From JARRLC01 sp050290865 (GTDB lineage Bacteria > Pseudomonadota > Alphaproteobacteria > Rhizobiales > Rhodomicrobiaceae), in assembly GCA_050290865.1 (NCBI GenBank), contig JBNKIW010000010.1, forward strand, positions 1 through 64,000: 64,000 nucleotides of DNA, read 5' to 3'. This document shows, one piece after another, positions 17,254-26,058 of this stretch. The notes under the pieces were generated by a model. It was not told the DNA's origin. It saw only the letters and a program-made list of their open reading frames with translations, and did no database searches. Position 1 is the stretch's first letter. Every line of letters starts with the position of its first letter. The translations under genes were made by a program, and so were the position numbers.

Positions 17254-17958
17254 ATGGGGGCAATGGACCGGAAACAGTCAGCTTGGCCGCGGGCAATCAT
17301 TTTCGATCTGGACGGGACGCTCATCGACAGCGCGCCGGACATCGTCGGATCGCTCAACGAGATCCTCGGGCTGCGCGGACTGCCGCCATTGCCGCTCGCC
17401 AGCGTCAAGGCGATGGTCGGTTCCGGGATCCCCGCCTTGATTTCTCGCGCGCTCGAAGCGCACGGCGTGGATGCGGATGACGTCAAACCGCTGGTGGCCG
17501 ACATGATCGGTGTCTACGCGCAACGCGCCACGCGTCTGACGGCGCTGTTCGAGGGTGTCAGGGATTGCCTCGGCGCGTTCCGCCGGTCGGGCGTGAAAAT
17601 GGCCGTGTGCACCAACAAGCAGCAGGACGTAACCGATATCGTCCTGCGCGACCTCGAGATCGGCCACTATTTCGAATGCGCGATCGGGGCGCGTCCGGAG
17701 TTGGCGCGCAAACCCGATCCGGCCATGATCTACCACGCGCTCGGGGCCATGGGCGCGACGCCCGCACACGCCGTCATGGTCGGCGACTCGCATGTCGATG
17801 CCGGGGCGGCAAAGGCCGCGGGGATACCGGTCGTGCTGGCCACTTTCGGCTATTCTCCGAATCCCGTTGCGGAGTTCGGCCCGGATGCCACTATCGACAG
17901 TTTCGACGAACTCCCGGCGGCGCTCGGCCGTCTCGGCGCCGACGGAGAATGGCGATGA
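17254..17958 (+). CDS. gph: HAD-family phosphatase, phosphoglycolate phosphatase-like
   Basis: A 234-residue HAD hydrolase. Motif I is FDLDGTLID (nucleophile Asp near residue 19), the cap helices follow (about 27-90), motif II is VCTNK, the conserved Lys is in ARKPDP, and motif IV is MVGDSHVDAGAA. This pattern is that of Gph, which removes phosphate from 2-phosphoglycolate formed by DNA repair or oxygenase side reactions. Close relatives act on other small phosphates, so the substrate is likely but not proven. ATG 17254 or ATG 17263 could be the start; both precede the conserved core. Confidence 0.85.
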   Translation: MGAMDRKQSAWPRAIIFDLDGTLIDSAPDIVGSLNEILGLRGLPPLPLASVKAMVGSGIPALISRALEAHGVDADDVKPLVADMIGVYAQRATRLTALFEGVRDCLGAFRRSGVKMAVCTNKQQDVTDIVLRDLEIGHYFECAIGARPELARKPDPAMIYHALGAMGATPAHAVMVGDSHVDAGAAKAAGIPVVLATFGYSPNPVAEFGPDATIDSFDELPAALGRLGADGEWR

Positions 17959-17964
17959 CCGCGA

Positions 17965-18177
17965 TCAGATATCCTTGATACGCCGCCCTACGGGCGCGCA
18001 ATACCACTTCTTGACGTTCCAGATCGGTGCGTGATTGCTGATCCAGCGCGCGATCTGCGGTTGACCGCGCATGGCGCACTGCATCGGAGTCAAATGAGCC
18101 TCAGCATAGGTGAGGTGAACGTCTTTACACTGTTCGGGCGCGCGGGCCAGACAAACGATAAAAACCAGCTCGATCAT
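17965..18177 (-). CDS. Small conserved hypothetical protein
   Basis: A 70-residue protein beginning MIELVFIVCLARAP, a short hydrophobic segment. Four Cys follow at about residues 9, 17, 34 and 60, together with an MQCAMRGQPQIARWI segment. I recall similar short proteins in rhizobial genomes (hydrophobic start, PMxC-x-GQPQ-A pattern), but no function is known to me. The start at 18177 is preferred because GAGAGG lies just upstream on the minus strand. Its 3' end converges on the gph-like gene 7 bases away. Confidence 0.6.
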   Translation of the reverse strand: MIELVFIVCLARAPEQCKDVHLTYAEAHLTPMQCAMRGQPQIARWISNHAPIWNVKKWYCAPVGRRIKDI

Positions 18178-18653
18178 GAACGCCTCTCTCATTCCGCCCC
18201 GCAGGGCCGGTTTGTACCTTGGCGCGCATTCCCCATCTTATATTCGAAATTAATAATATAATAACCGTCGTCTGCGTGCGCTACAACGTCAAATTGTATG
18301 CATGTCGAGCAGAACTGCGTCATTTCCATGCCGTTTTGTCTTCTTCTGTAACATTTCTGTAACAGCGTGCGGCTCTGGCTCGCTGCGCGCCAGCGCATGG
18401 CGTTGGCGGTTCTACCTGGGCAAGGTTCCGGGGTGCTCTGACTGACGGACTGCGCCTCTCGGAACGTCATCCGGTGTGAAAGAAACGAGCCCGGCCCGAT
18501 CATTGCCGGCACCGCGATCGTCCGGCTTGAAAATCGGAGGATCCTGGGGCACATTCAACAATGGTGGGAGAGTCCGGCGGCCGGACATGTTCTTGTTGTA
18601 CGGGAAGTTGTGCTCTCGACCATGTTCCATGATGGAAGGAAAACGACCTGATA
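18178..18653. other. Intergenic region upstream of rsfS
   Basis: About 475 bases between divergent genes, with a short AT-rich segment near 18240-18360 that may hold promoters. No frame on either strand has convincing protein features. No structured RNA was recognised. Confidence 0.35.
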
Positions 18654-19064
18654 ATGCACACTTCGACAGAGGCTGCCCCGCGCAGCCGGCCTAAGCCCGA
18701 ATCCGCTGCCAGCCAGCAGGGCTCAACGGGACTTCTTGCGATTGTGCTAACCTCCCTTTCTGACGCCAAGGCTGAAGAAATCGTTTCCATCGACCTCAAG
18801 GGCAAGACGTCGATCGGCGATCACATGGTGATTGCGTCCGGGCGGTCGCAGCGGCATGTCGGCGCCATCGCCGATCAGGTCATGGAAAAGATGAAGGACA
18901 GCGGCCTTCGGAACCTGCGCGTGGAAGGGACGCCGCAATGCGACTGGGTGCTCATCGATGGAGGGGACGTCATCGTCCATGTCTTCCGTCCCGAGGTGCG
19001 CCAGTTCTACAACCTCGAGAGGATGTGGTCGGCTGACAGACCGGCCGATCCGGCGGCCCTGTAG
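18654..19064 (+). CDS. rsfS: Ribosome silencing factor RsfS
   Basis: A 136-residue RsfS/Iojap-family protein that binds ribosomal protein uL14 and blocks subunit joining when nutrients are short. The core starts after a Pro/Ser-rich extension (residues 1-24). It shows the family patterns SLSDAKAEEIVSIDL, GDHMVIASGRSQRHVGAIAD, EGTPQCDWVLIDGGDVIVHVF and YNLERMW. It is followed 60 bases later by rlmH, the conserved neighbour in many bacteria. Confidence 0.95.
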   Translation: MHTSTEAAPRSRPKPESAASQQGSTGLLAIVLTSLSDAKAEEIVSIDLKGKTSIGDHMVIASGRSQRHVGAIADQVMEKMKDSGLRNLRVEGTPQCDWVLIDGGDVIVHVFRPEVRQFYNLERMWSADRPADPAAL

Positions 19065-19124
19065 ACACACGGAGCGCAGAAGGGGAAGGCGGCGGCCCGC
19101 CAGGCATCACTGCGGAGCGGGACG

Positions 19125-19607
19125 GTGAAGATCACACTTCTCTGCGTGGGCAAACTCAGGGAGGAGGCGGAGCGGCAGATCGTCGCCCGCTACCTGGAGC
19201 GCTTTCGGCACTCCGGAACGGCGCTCGGTTTCGCGGCGCCGCAAATGATCGAACTCGCCGAATCGCGCGCTGTGACGGCGAAGGAGCGCAAGCCTGCCGA
19301 GGCGGCGGAGCTGCGCAGGCGGATGGCCGCCGGGGCTTGCGTCCTGGCGCTGGACGAGCGCGGCGCCACTCTGAACAGCCAGGATTTTGCGCAGAAGCTG
19401 GCCACCTGGCGTGACGACGGGGTGCGCGACCTCGCCATCGTCATCGGCGGGCCTGACGGCCTCGACCCGGCATTTGTGAAGGGGGCGCAGGCCGTTCTGT
19501 CGCTCGGGCGGCTGACGCTGCCGCACGGGCTGGCGCGGGCGGTCCTGGCCGAGCAGCTCTACCGCGCGGCAACGATCCTCGCGGGCCACCCTTATCACCG
19601 GGAATAG
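19125..19607 (+). CDS. rlmH: 23S rRNA (pseudouridine1915-N3)-methyltransferase RlmH
   Basis: A 160-residue SPOUT methyltransferase that modifies pseudouridine 1915 in helix 69 of 23S rRNA. It starts with GTG and the family's KITLLCVGKL. The trefoil-knot SAM-binding end reads IVIGGPDGLDPAF, followed by LSLGRLTLPHGLARAVLAEQLYRA and the terminal HPYHRE. Length is normal. It lies directly after rsfS and is probably co-transcribed. Confidence 0.95.
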   Translation: MKITLLCVGKLREEAERQIVARYLERFRHSGTALGFAAPQMIELAESRAVTAKERKPAEAAELRRRMAAGACVLALDERGATLNSQDFAQKLATWRDDGVRDLAIVIGGPDGLDPAFVKGAQAVLSLGRLTLPHGLARAVLAEQLYRAATILAGHPYHRE

Positions 19608-19876
19608 GACGCCGGGCCGTGACGCAGGTCGGCAATATGGCAGCGGCCCCGCCACCAGCCTGGCTGTGCCCGAAGCGCCACAGTTGCTCGGGCGCTCTGC
19701 GGGTTATGTCCAAATACCCGTTTCCCGTAATCTGACATACGTGTTAATCCTTACGACATTGAGGGGAAACATGGGCAACTGGCTCACAGAAGAGCCGTGT
19801 GTCTGGCTTGCATCGGATGGGTGGGGGATCGTTCTGCCGTTGCGAGTTAGGGGCATTCCAGTACGAGGGAGACACT

Positions 19877-20596
19877 ATGAACTTCAATCGCAGTGCGATC
19901 CGCGGCGTTACGGCTGTCGTCGCACTTGTCATTGCCGCCGGATCGGCTGGCGCCGCCGATCTTGGTGGCGCTTATGGCGGGAGCCTGAAGGATGGGCCTT
20001 TCGCCCCCTTCTCGTGGTCAGGTCCCTATATCGGTATTCAGGCTGGTTATGCCTGGGACCGTGGGTCTGATGTGTCGTGGGGCGGCCTTAATTCTGCCCT
20101 GACCCAGAATGATGGTCCGCTGAAGTATGATTCCTTCGTCGGTGGCGTTCATCTTGGCTACAACGTCCAGAATGGACGGATCGTCTGGGGCATCGAAGGC
20201 GACGTGGAGTACGCGCCGGGCGAGGGCGACGACGAAGACCGCGGCGGACATACCAACGGCATCGACACAAAGGTCATGGCCTCGCTTCGCGGCCGTCTCG
20301 GTTTGGCGTTCGACAAGTCGTTGCTCTACCTCACCGGCGGTGTCGCCTATATGAGCGCGGACGCTGTCGTTCGCGACATTCCCTCTCAACCCGATATCTC
20401 GACCAGTTTTACCGGCTGGACGATCGGTGGCGGTGTGGAACATGCCCTGACGAACGCCGTCTCCGTGCGTCTGGAGTACCGCTACACGGACTTCGGATTG
20501 GAGACGGAGAACTATACTGCCCCCGCAACCGGGTACACGCTCGGCTTTGAGCCGGAGCTACACGCCGTGCGCGCGGGTCTCAGCACGAAGTTCTGA
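19877..20596 (+). CDS. Outer membrane beta-barrel protein (Omp25/RopB-like)
   Basis: A 239-residue protein with a clear signal peptide ending SAGA-ADLGG near residue 27. An 8-stranded barrel pattern follows: SWSGPYIGIQAGYAW, GGVHLGYNVQNGRIVWGIEGD, ASLRGRLGLAFDKSLLYLTGGVAY and SVRLEYRYTDFG, with a terminal Phe needed for assembly by BamA. This is the Omp25/RopB type common in Hyphomicrobiales. ATG 19877 follows GAGGGA. Role probably structural or as a small porin. Confidence 0.9.
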   Translation: MNFNRSAIRGVTAVVALVIAAGSAGAADLGGAYGGSLKDGPFAPFSWSGPYIGIQAGYAWDRGSDVSWGGLNSALTQNDGPLKYDSFVGGVHLGYNVQNGRIVWGIEGDVEYAPGEGDDEDRGGHTNGIDTKVMASLRGRLGLAFDKSLLYLTGGVAYMSADAVVRDIPSQPDISTSFTGWTIGGGVEHALTNAVSVRLEYRYTDFGLETENYTAPATGYTLGFEPELHAVRAGLSTKF

Positions 20597-20692
20597 GACG
20601 CAGTATCAAATGTCCCTCATCCTTCGTCATGACCGCGCCGGGCGCAGTCATGGCGGAGGAGCTACCCGCCCGCAGCCAGGCGCCACTTCTCC

Positions 20693-21490
20693 CTATTCCA
20701 CCTCGAACTGCATCCCGTCATAAGCGGGCACCACGCCTTCGGGTAGTTCGCGGCGCAGCGTTTCGTAATCGAGTTCGATCGTCAGATGCGTGCAGATCGT
20801 GCGTTTCACTTTGAGACGCGCGGCCCATTCCAGCGCCTGGCCCAGGGAGAAATGGCTGGGGTGCGGTGCGTGCCTCAGCGCGTCCACGATCCACACATCG
20901 AGATCCTGCAGAAGGGGCAGGCTCTCCGGGGGAAGGCCGCCCAGGTCGGTCGAATAGGCGACGTTGCCGAAGCGGAAGCCGAGCGAATCGATGTCGCCGT
21001 GAAGCTGGCGGAAGACGGCCACGGTGATCTCCCCGCCAGCGCCGCCGATGGTGATTTCCTGGCCCGGCTCGATGACGTGGCCCTTCACGATGGGCGGATA
21101 ATTGTTGCCCGGCTGCAAGCCGAAACAGTAGTCGAAGCGCCTTTCGAGCACATCGCCCGTCGCCTGGTTGAAATAGAGCCTGACGCGGCTCCGCCGGCCA
21201 TAGGAGAAGATGCGCAGATCGTCGATGCCGTGCGTGTGGTCGGCGTGGTCATGGCTGTAGAACACGGCGTCGACCGTCTTGACGCCGGCATTCAGCATCT
21301 GCTCGCGGAAGTCGGGTCCGGTATCCACGACGATGGTGGTCCGCCCTTCCTCCCCGATTCGCTCGACGAGAAGCGCGCAGCGCCGCCGCCGGTTGCGCGG
21401 GTTGGAGGGGTCGCATTGCCCCCAGTTTCCGTCGATGCGCGGAACGCCGGTCGAGGTGCTGCAGCCGAGGATGGTGAAGCGCAGCGTCAT
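20693..21490 (-). CDS. MBL-fold metallo-hydrolase (PhnP/RNase Z-like)
   Basis: A 265-residue metallo-beta-lactamase-fold hydrolase. The N-terminal LGCSTSTGVPRI and the metal site HDHADHTHG (H80-x-H82-x-D84-H85) place it with PhnP-like phosphodiesterases, which cleave cyclic ribose phosphates; Cys residues around residues 26-38 fit that group's extra loop. It overlaps the 3' end of tatD by 4 bases (ATGA), so it is the last gene of the rlpA-to-MBL run. The substrate is not established. Confidence 0.87.
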   Translation of the reverse strand: MTLRFTILGCSTSTGVPRIDGNWGQCDPSNPRNRRRRCALLVERIGEEGRTTIVVDTGPDFREQMLNAGVKTVDAVFYSHDHADHTHGIDDLRIFSYGRRSRVRLYFNQATGDVLERRFDYCFGLQPGNNYPPIVKGHVIEPGQEITIGGAGGEITVAVFRQLHGDIDSLGFRFGNVAYSTDLGGLPPESLPLLQDLDVWIVDALRHAPHPSHFSLGQALEWAARLKVKRTICTHLTIELDYETLRRELPEGVVPAYDGMQFEVE

Positions 21491-22287
21491 GCGGCCGGGC
21501 TCGCGGATTTCGGCAGCACCGTCTCGGCTTTCTCGAACAGGCGGAAGAAGTTGGCCGTGGTCGTATCCGCGATTTCCGCCTCGCTGACGCCTTTCACCTG
21601 GGCGAGGGTCCGGGCCGTGTGGCGCAGGTAGGATGGCTCGTTGCGCTTGCCGCGATAAGGTTCCGGCGCGAGATAGGGCGCGTCGGTTTCCACCAAAAGG
21701 CGGTCGAGCGGCACCGAGGCGGCGACCTCGCGCAGCGCCTCCGACTTCTTGAAGGTCAGGACGCCGGAGAAGGACACGTAAAGCCCGAGCGAAACCGCCT
21801 TGGCCGCCAGTTCCGGCCCCCCGGTATAGCAGTGAAGGAGCGCCTTGAACGCACCTTTGGCCATCTCCTCTTCGAGGATTTGTGCGGTGTCGGGCTCCGC
21901 GTCGCGGGTGTGGACGATGAGGGGCAGGCCCGTCTCCCGCGCGGCGGCGATGTGCTGGCGGAAGCCCGTCTTCTGATCATCGGCGGGGCTCTTCTTGTAG
22001 AAATAGTCCAGCCCCGCCTCGCCGAACGCCACCACCTTCGGGTGGCGCGACAGCTCCACCATCTCGGCCAGCGGAATGTCCAGTTCCTCATGGGCGTAAT
22101 GCGGATGCGTGCCCACCGAGCAGCAGACATAGGGCAGCCGCTCGGCGACTCTGCGGAGGCGTTCGAATTTGCGGATGCGTGTCGAGACGGTGAGGATCGC
22201 GCCGACGCCAGTGGCCAGCGCGCGTGCGGTGACCGCGTCGAGGTCGTTCTCGAAATAGTCAAGGTGGCAGTGGCTGTCTACGAGCAT
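21487..22287 (-). CDS. tatD: TatD-family metal-dependent DNase/hydrolase
   Basis: A 266-residue TIM-barrel hydrolase of the TatD/YcfH family. Metal ligands are visible in DSHCHLD at the start, GEAGLDYF, PLIVHTRDA, LLHCYTGG and VETDAPYL. Members degrade DNA during repair or fragmentation. In this context, next to metG and holB, it is the form usually called YcfH or TatD. It overlaps the following MBL gene and follows metG after about 140 bases that include a hairpin. Confidence 0.93.
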   Translation of the reverse strand: MLVDSHCHLDYFENDLDAVTARALATGVGAILTVSTRIRKFERLRRVAERLPYVCCSVGTHPHYAHEELDIPLAEMVELSRHPKVVAFGEAGLDYFYKKSPADDQKTGFRQHIAAARETGLPLIVHTRDAEPDTAQILEEEMAKGAFKALLHCYTGGPELAAKAVSLGLYVSFSGVLTFKKSEALREVAASVPLDRLLVETDAPYLAPEPYRGKRNEPSYLRHTARTLAQVKGVSEAEIADTTTANFFRLFEKAETVLPKSASPAA

Positions 22288-22367
22288 CGGCTATCCATGT
22301 GCTTTCGCGTCCTGTTGCAGAGGAGGCAGTTCTTCCAGCGATGAGTTGAGGTGCAAGCACCCCCATC

Positions 22368-22405
22368 CTTGTTGTCATCCCCACGAAGGCGGGAATGACA
22401 ACAAG
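22368..22405. repeat. Inverted repeat between metG and tatD
   Basis: CTTGTTGTCATCCC pairs with GGGAATGACAACAAG around ACGAAGGC. This is the GTCAT-CCC...GGG-ATGAC type of dispersed intergenic hairpin common in proteobacteria. There is no T tract on the coding (minus) strand. It may reduce or stabilise transcripts downstream of metG. Confidence 0.65.
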
Positions 22406-22425
22406 AATCAGCGGTCGTCAACGCG

Positions 22426-24078
22426 TCACTTGTTGCCCGCGCTGGCTTCCGGCTCGACATAGCGCGGGAAGACCGGGGCGAGGGCGCCGAGCGCCGTCCC
22501 CGCGCTCAGGCGATGACCGCTGCCCAGATGCGCGAAATCGCGTTCGTCCGCCGCCACGCCGAGCTGATCGAGCAGCTTCGCTGCCGATGCGGGCGCGAAG
22601 GGTTGCACCAGGATCGCCACCTGCCGCAGCACTTCCGCGGTGACGTAAAGCACCGTTCCCATGCGAGCGGGATCGGTCTTCCTCAACGCCCAGGGCGCTT
22701 CGCCCGCGAAATAGCGGTTGGCATCGCTCACCACAACCCACACCGCCTCAAGAACGCGGTGCAGCGCCTGCCGCTCCATCGCCTCGCGCGCAGGCCCGAG
22801 CAGTCCGTCCGTTGCCGCCAGAAGCACCTCATCCGCCTCGGAGAACGCGCCCGGCTCGGGAATCCTGCCCTCGCAATTCTTCGTGATCATCGACAGCGAC
22901 CGCTGCGCCAGATTGCCGAGATTGTCGGCGAGATCGGCATTGGTGCGGTTGACGATCGCCTCATGGCTGTAGCTGCCGTCCTGGCCGAAAGCCACCTCGC
23001 GCAGGAGAAAATAGCGCAACTGGTCCACGCCATAGGCCTCCGACAGCGAGAACGGGTCGATGACGTTACCGACCGACTTCGACATCTTCTCACCGCGGTT
23101 GTAGAGAAAGCCGTGGCTGTACACGCGTTTCGGCAGGGGCAGCCCCGCCGACATCAGGAAAGCGGGCCAGTAGACCGCATGAAATCGCGTGATATCCTTG
23201 CCGATCATGTGAATATCGGCAGGCCAGTACGTCTTGTATTTGGCTGCGTCCTCGTTGGGGAAGTCCACGCCGGTGATGTAATTGGTCAGCGCGTCCACCC
23301 ACACATAGATAATGTGGCCGGGCGCGTCCGGCACCGGGATGCCCCAGTCGAAGGTCGAGCGCGACACCGACAGGTCTTTCAGCCCGCCCTTCACGAAGCT
23401 CACGATCTCGTTGCGGCGTTCGGGCGGCAGGATGAAATCCGGGTTCGCCTCGTAATGATCGAGCAGGGGCTGTTCGTATTTCGACAGGCGGAAGAAGTAG
23501 GTCGCCTCTTCGGTCCATTCCACCGGCGTCCCCTGTGCGCCGATACGCACGCCGTCCTCGCGCAGCGTGGTCTCATCCTCGGCGTAATAGGCCTCGTCGC
23601 GCACCGAATACCAGCCCGCGTAGGAGTCGAGATAGATGTCGCCCGCCGCTGCCATCCGCCGCCAGATCTCCGACACCGAGTCGTAATGGCGCTTCTCCGT
23701 GGTGCGGATGAAATCGTCATTGGAGATGTTCAGCGCCTCGGCCATCTGCTTGAAGAGCTGCGTGTTGCGCTCGCCCAGTTCGGGAGGGCTTATGCCTTCC
23801 TTGGTGGCCGTCTGCTTCATCTTCAGGCCGTGCTCGTCCACGCCGGTGAGGAAGAAGACGTCGAAGCCGTCCAGGCGCTTGAAGCGCGCAATGACGTCCG
23901 TGGCGATGGCCTCATAGGCGTGGCCGATATGCGGCGCACCATTGGGGTAGGAAATGGCGGTCGTAATGTAAAACGGCGTTTTGCCGCTCGCCTTTTTCGG
24001 CGCGCTCTTCTTCGCGCCCGCGGCACGGCTGGCGGACGGCTTCTTGGCCGCGGACGCTTTCTTCGGTTTGTCCACCAT
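22426..24078 (-). CDS. metG: Methionyl-tRNA synthetase
   Basis: A 550-residue class I synthetase that charges tRNA-Met. The HIGH motif is at residues 50-53 and KMSKS at 331-335. It lacks the zinc knuckle in the connective domain and has no C-terminal EMAP-like dimerisation domain, consistent with the shorter MetG form of alphaproteobacteria. An unusual Lys/Ala/Ser-rich extension occupies residues 1-33 before SGKTPFYITTA. It starts 40 bases after holB in the same operon. Confidence 0.97.
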   Translation of the reverse strand: MVDKPKKASAAKKPSASRAAGAKKSAPKKASGKTPFYITTAISYPNGAPHIGHAYEAIATDVIARFKRLDGFDVFFLTGVDEHGLKMKQTATKEGISPPELGERNTQLFKQMAEALNISNDDFIRTTEKRHYDSVSEIWRRMAAAGDIYLDSYAGWYSVRDEAYYAEDETTLREDGVRIGAQGTPVEWTEEATYFFRLSKYEQPLLDHYEANPDFILPPERRNEIVSFVKGGLKDLSVSRSTFDWGIPVPDAPGHIIYVWVDALTNYITGVDFPNEDAAKYKTYWPADIHMIGKDITRFHAVYWPAFLMSAGLPLPKRVYSHGFLYNRGEKMSKSVGNVIDPFSLSEAYGVDQLRYFLLREVAFGQDGSYSHEAIVNRTNADLADNLGNLAQRSLSMITKNCEGRIPEPGAFSEADEVLLAATDGLLGPAREAMERQALHRVLEAVWVVVSDANRYFAGEAPWALRKTDPARMGTVLYVTAEVLRQVAILVQPFAPASAAKLLDQLGVAADERDFAHLGSGHRLSAGTALGALAPVFPRYVEPEASAGNK

Positions 24079-24118
24079 GGAGGTCAGAAATCCCGCTCAA
24101 GGCAATCGGGCGCAAAAA

Positions 24119-25267
24119 TCAGATGGCCCGGCTGGCGGCTTGCCGGGCCGTGCGCTCGATCTGTTCGAAAACCGTTAGCGTCAGGGCTGCCTTGTCGAGG
24201 TTGAGCCGTTCCGCTTCGCCGCGCATTTCGCGGACTGTTTCCCACACCCCGGCCCAATCTGCAAGGTTTCCCGCGGCCATGGCAGACGCAAATCGTGCCA
24301 TCTGCGGGAAGCTGGAATCCGGTTGCTGGCGGGTGATGCAATGGTGCATGGCCTCGCTGAGTGTCTCTTCCAGTAGGTCGAAGGCCATGCCATGCGCCTG
24401 GCTGTTGCGCCCCGACGTCAGGGCGATAAGGCGGTGCAGCGCCGCCCGGTCCATGCGCGGCAGGCTGGCGAGGATGGTGAGCAGCAACTCGAACAGCGCC
24501 AGACCGCCGCCGTCGAGGAGCTGCAGCACGCGGCGCGGGGCCCCCTTGGCGAGAGCAAACAGCTTGGCCAGTTGCGCCTCGTCCGGCACATCGCGCCCGG
24601 TTTGGCGGCAGGCGGCGACGACGGCCGGCTTGAGCGCGTCGGGCGCCAGCGGTTGCAGACGCAGGGTACGGCAGCGGGAACGGATGGTCGGCAGAAGCCG
24701 CCCGGGTGAGTTCGCGATGACGAGAAACACCGTGCGCGGCGGCGGCTCCTCCAGCGATTTCAGAAGCGCGTTCGCCGAATTGGTGTTGAGATCGTCGGCG
24801 GCGTCGATGACCACCGCGCGCCAGGGCGTTGCCGCAGTGCGCTGCAGGAAATGGCGCAACTGCCGGATATCGTCGATGGCGATGGACTGGCGGAATTTCT
24901 TGCCCGCGGTGTCCCAGGCGCGCCGCACGACGATCAGGCCGGGATGTGAAAGATGGGCCACCTGCCGGGCGGTCCTGTCATCCTCCGGGAGAGCCAGCGA
25001 TCGCACCTCCCGCGGCAACGCGCCGTCCTGCGCAAGCAGAAAGCGGGCGGTCCGATAGGCGAGGGTGGCCTTGCCGATGCCTTCCTCGCCGGTGATCAGC
25101 CAGGCATGGTGGAGACGCCCCGACGCCATGGCTCCGGCAAGGACGGCTTCGCCTGCCTCATGGCCGAAAAGCGCGCGTGTCGCGCGCGGATGCGGCCAGC
25201 CGCCGAGCCGGTCCGCTTCGGGCGGCGCCTCGATCTCGGCGTCGATGACGCGCGGCGCTCTTGCCAT
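24119..25267 (-). CDS. holB: DNA polymerase III delta' subunit
   Basis: A 382-residue clamp-loader subunit of the AAA+ type. The P-loop is GEEGIGKAT (residues 60-68), the sensor region reads ANSPGRLLPTIRSRC, and VVIDAADDLNTNSANALLKSLEEPP is the delta' hallmark. Gene order tmk-holB-metG-tatD is typical for alphaproteobacteria and supports the call. An N-terminal 28-residue extension precedes the usual LFGHE start. Confidence 0.93.
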   Translation of the reverse strand: MARAPRVIDAEIEAPPEADRLGGWPHPRATRALFGHEAGEAVLAGAMASGRLHHAWLITGEEGIGKATLAYRTARFLLAQDGALPREVRSLALPEDDRTARQVAHLSHPGLIVVRRAWDTAGKKFRQSIAIDDIRQLRHFLQRTAATPWRAVVIDAADDLNTNSANALLKSLEEPPPRTVFLVIANSPGRLLPTIRSRCRTLRLQPLAPDALKPAVVAACRQTGRDVPDEAQLAKLFALAKGAPRRVLQLLDGGGLALFELLLTILASLPRMDRAALHRLIALTSGRNSQAHGMAFDLLEETLSEAMHHCITRQQPDSSFPQMARFASAMAAGNLADWAGVWETVREMRGEAERLNLDKAALTLTVFEQIERTARQAASRAI

Positions 25268-25359
25268 GATGCCCTTCTGTGTCCGAGCAGCCAGAAACTC
25301 GCCTCAGGCACTGAGCCCGGGCGGCATTCCGGCCGAAGCCGGGATGAGATGATGCCTTA

Positions 25360-26025
25360 TTACCGGATCGCAACGGCGGGTGTAAACAGACCGAGCTGAT
25401 CGCACACGACCGACCAGATCTTCTCGGCCACCTCGTCCGGCGGCTGTGTCGAATCGATGACCGCGCAGCGCCAGGGTTCGGCCTTGGCGATCGCCAGGAA
25501 TTCCCGCCGCAAATCCTCGTGGAAGCCGAGCTTCATCGCCTCGAAACGATCATCGCTGCTGCCATCGCCGGCGTTGCGCGCCTGGGCGCGGCGCAGTCCT
25601 TCTTCCGCCGGCAGATCGAGAATCAGCGTCAGATCGGGGCGCGTCGATCCGGCGACGATCCGCTCCAGCGCGTTCAGCGCCTGGATGGATACGCCGCCCG
25701 CCGCGCCCTGATAAGCGCGCGTGGAGTCGAAAAAGCGATCGGAAATGACGATGCGCCCCCGCATCAGGGCGGGCCGGATCGTCAGTTCCAGATGCGAATC
25801 GCGTGCGGCGTAGAAGAGCAGCGCCTCGCCCATCGGCCCGAACTGCTTGGCGCCGCCGGAAAGCAGGACCGCGCGAATGGCTTCCGCCCGCGGCGACCCG
25901 CCCGGCTCGCGGGTAAGCAGAACGTCGAAGCCCTCCCGGACAAGCCTTTCCTTCAGGCGCTTGGCCTGCGTGCTTTTGCCTGCGCCCTCGCCGCCTTCGA
26001 ACGTTATGAATTTGCCTGCCGCCAC
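25360..26025 (-). CDS. tmk: Thymidylate kinase
   Basis: A 221-residue dTMP kinase required for dTTP synthesis. Motifs seen: P-loop GGEGAGKST (11-19), the LTREPGG segment, the DRFFDSTRAYQGA (DR-motif) segment, and a lid region with Arg residues near 150. It lies between a carboxypeptidase gene (33 bases upstream) and holB (92 bases downstream), all on the minus strand. Confidence 0.95.
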   Translation of the reverse strand: MAAGKFITFEGGEGAGKSTQAKRLKERLVREGFDVLLTREPGGSPRAEAIRAVLLSGGAKQFGPMGEALLFYAARDSHLELTIRPALMRGRIVISDRFFDSTRAYQGAAGGVSIQALNALERIVAGSTRPDLTLILDLPAEEGLRRAQARNAGDGSSDDRFEAMKLGFHEDLRREFLAIAKAEPWRCAVIDSTQPPDEVAEKIWSVVCDQLGLFTPAVAIR

Positions 26026-26058
26026 GCCCCGCGTCCCTTGTCAGCCCGCCGCGCCGAT

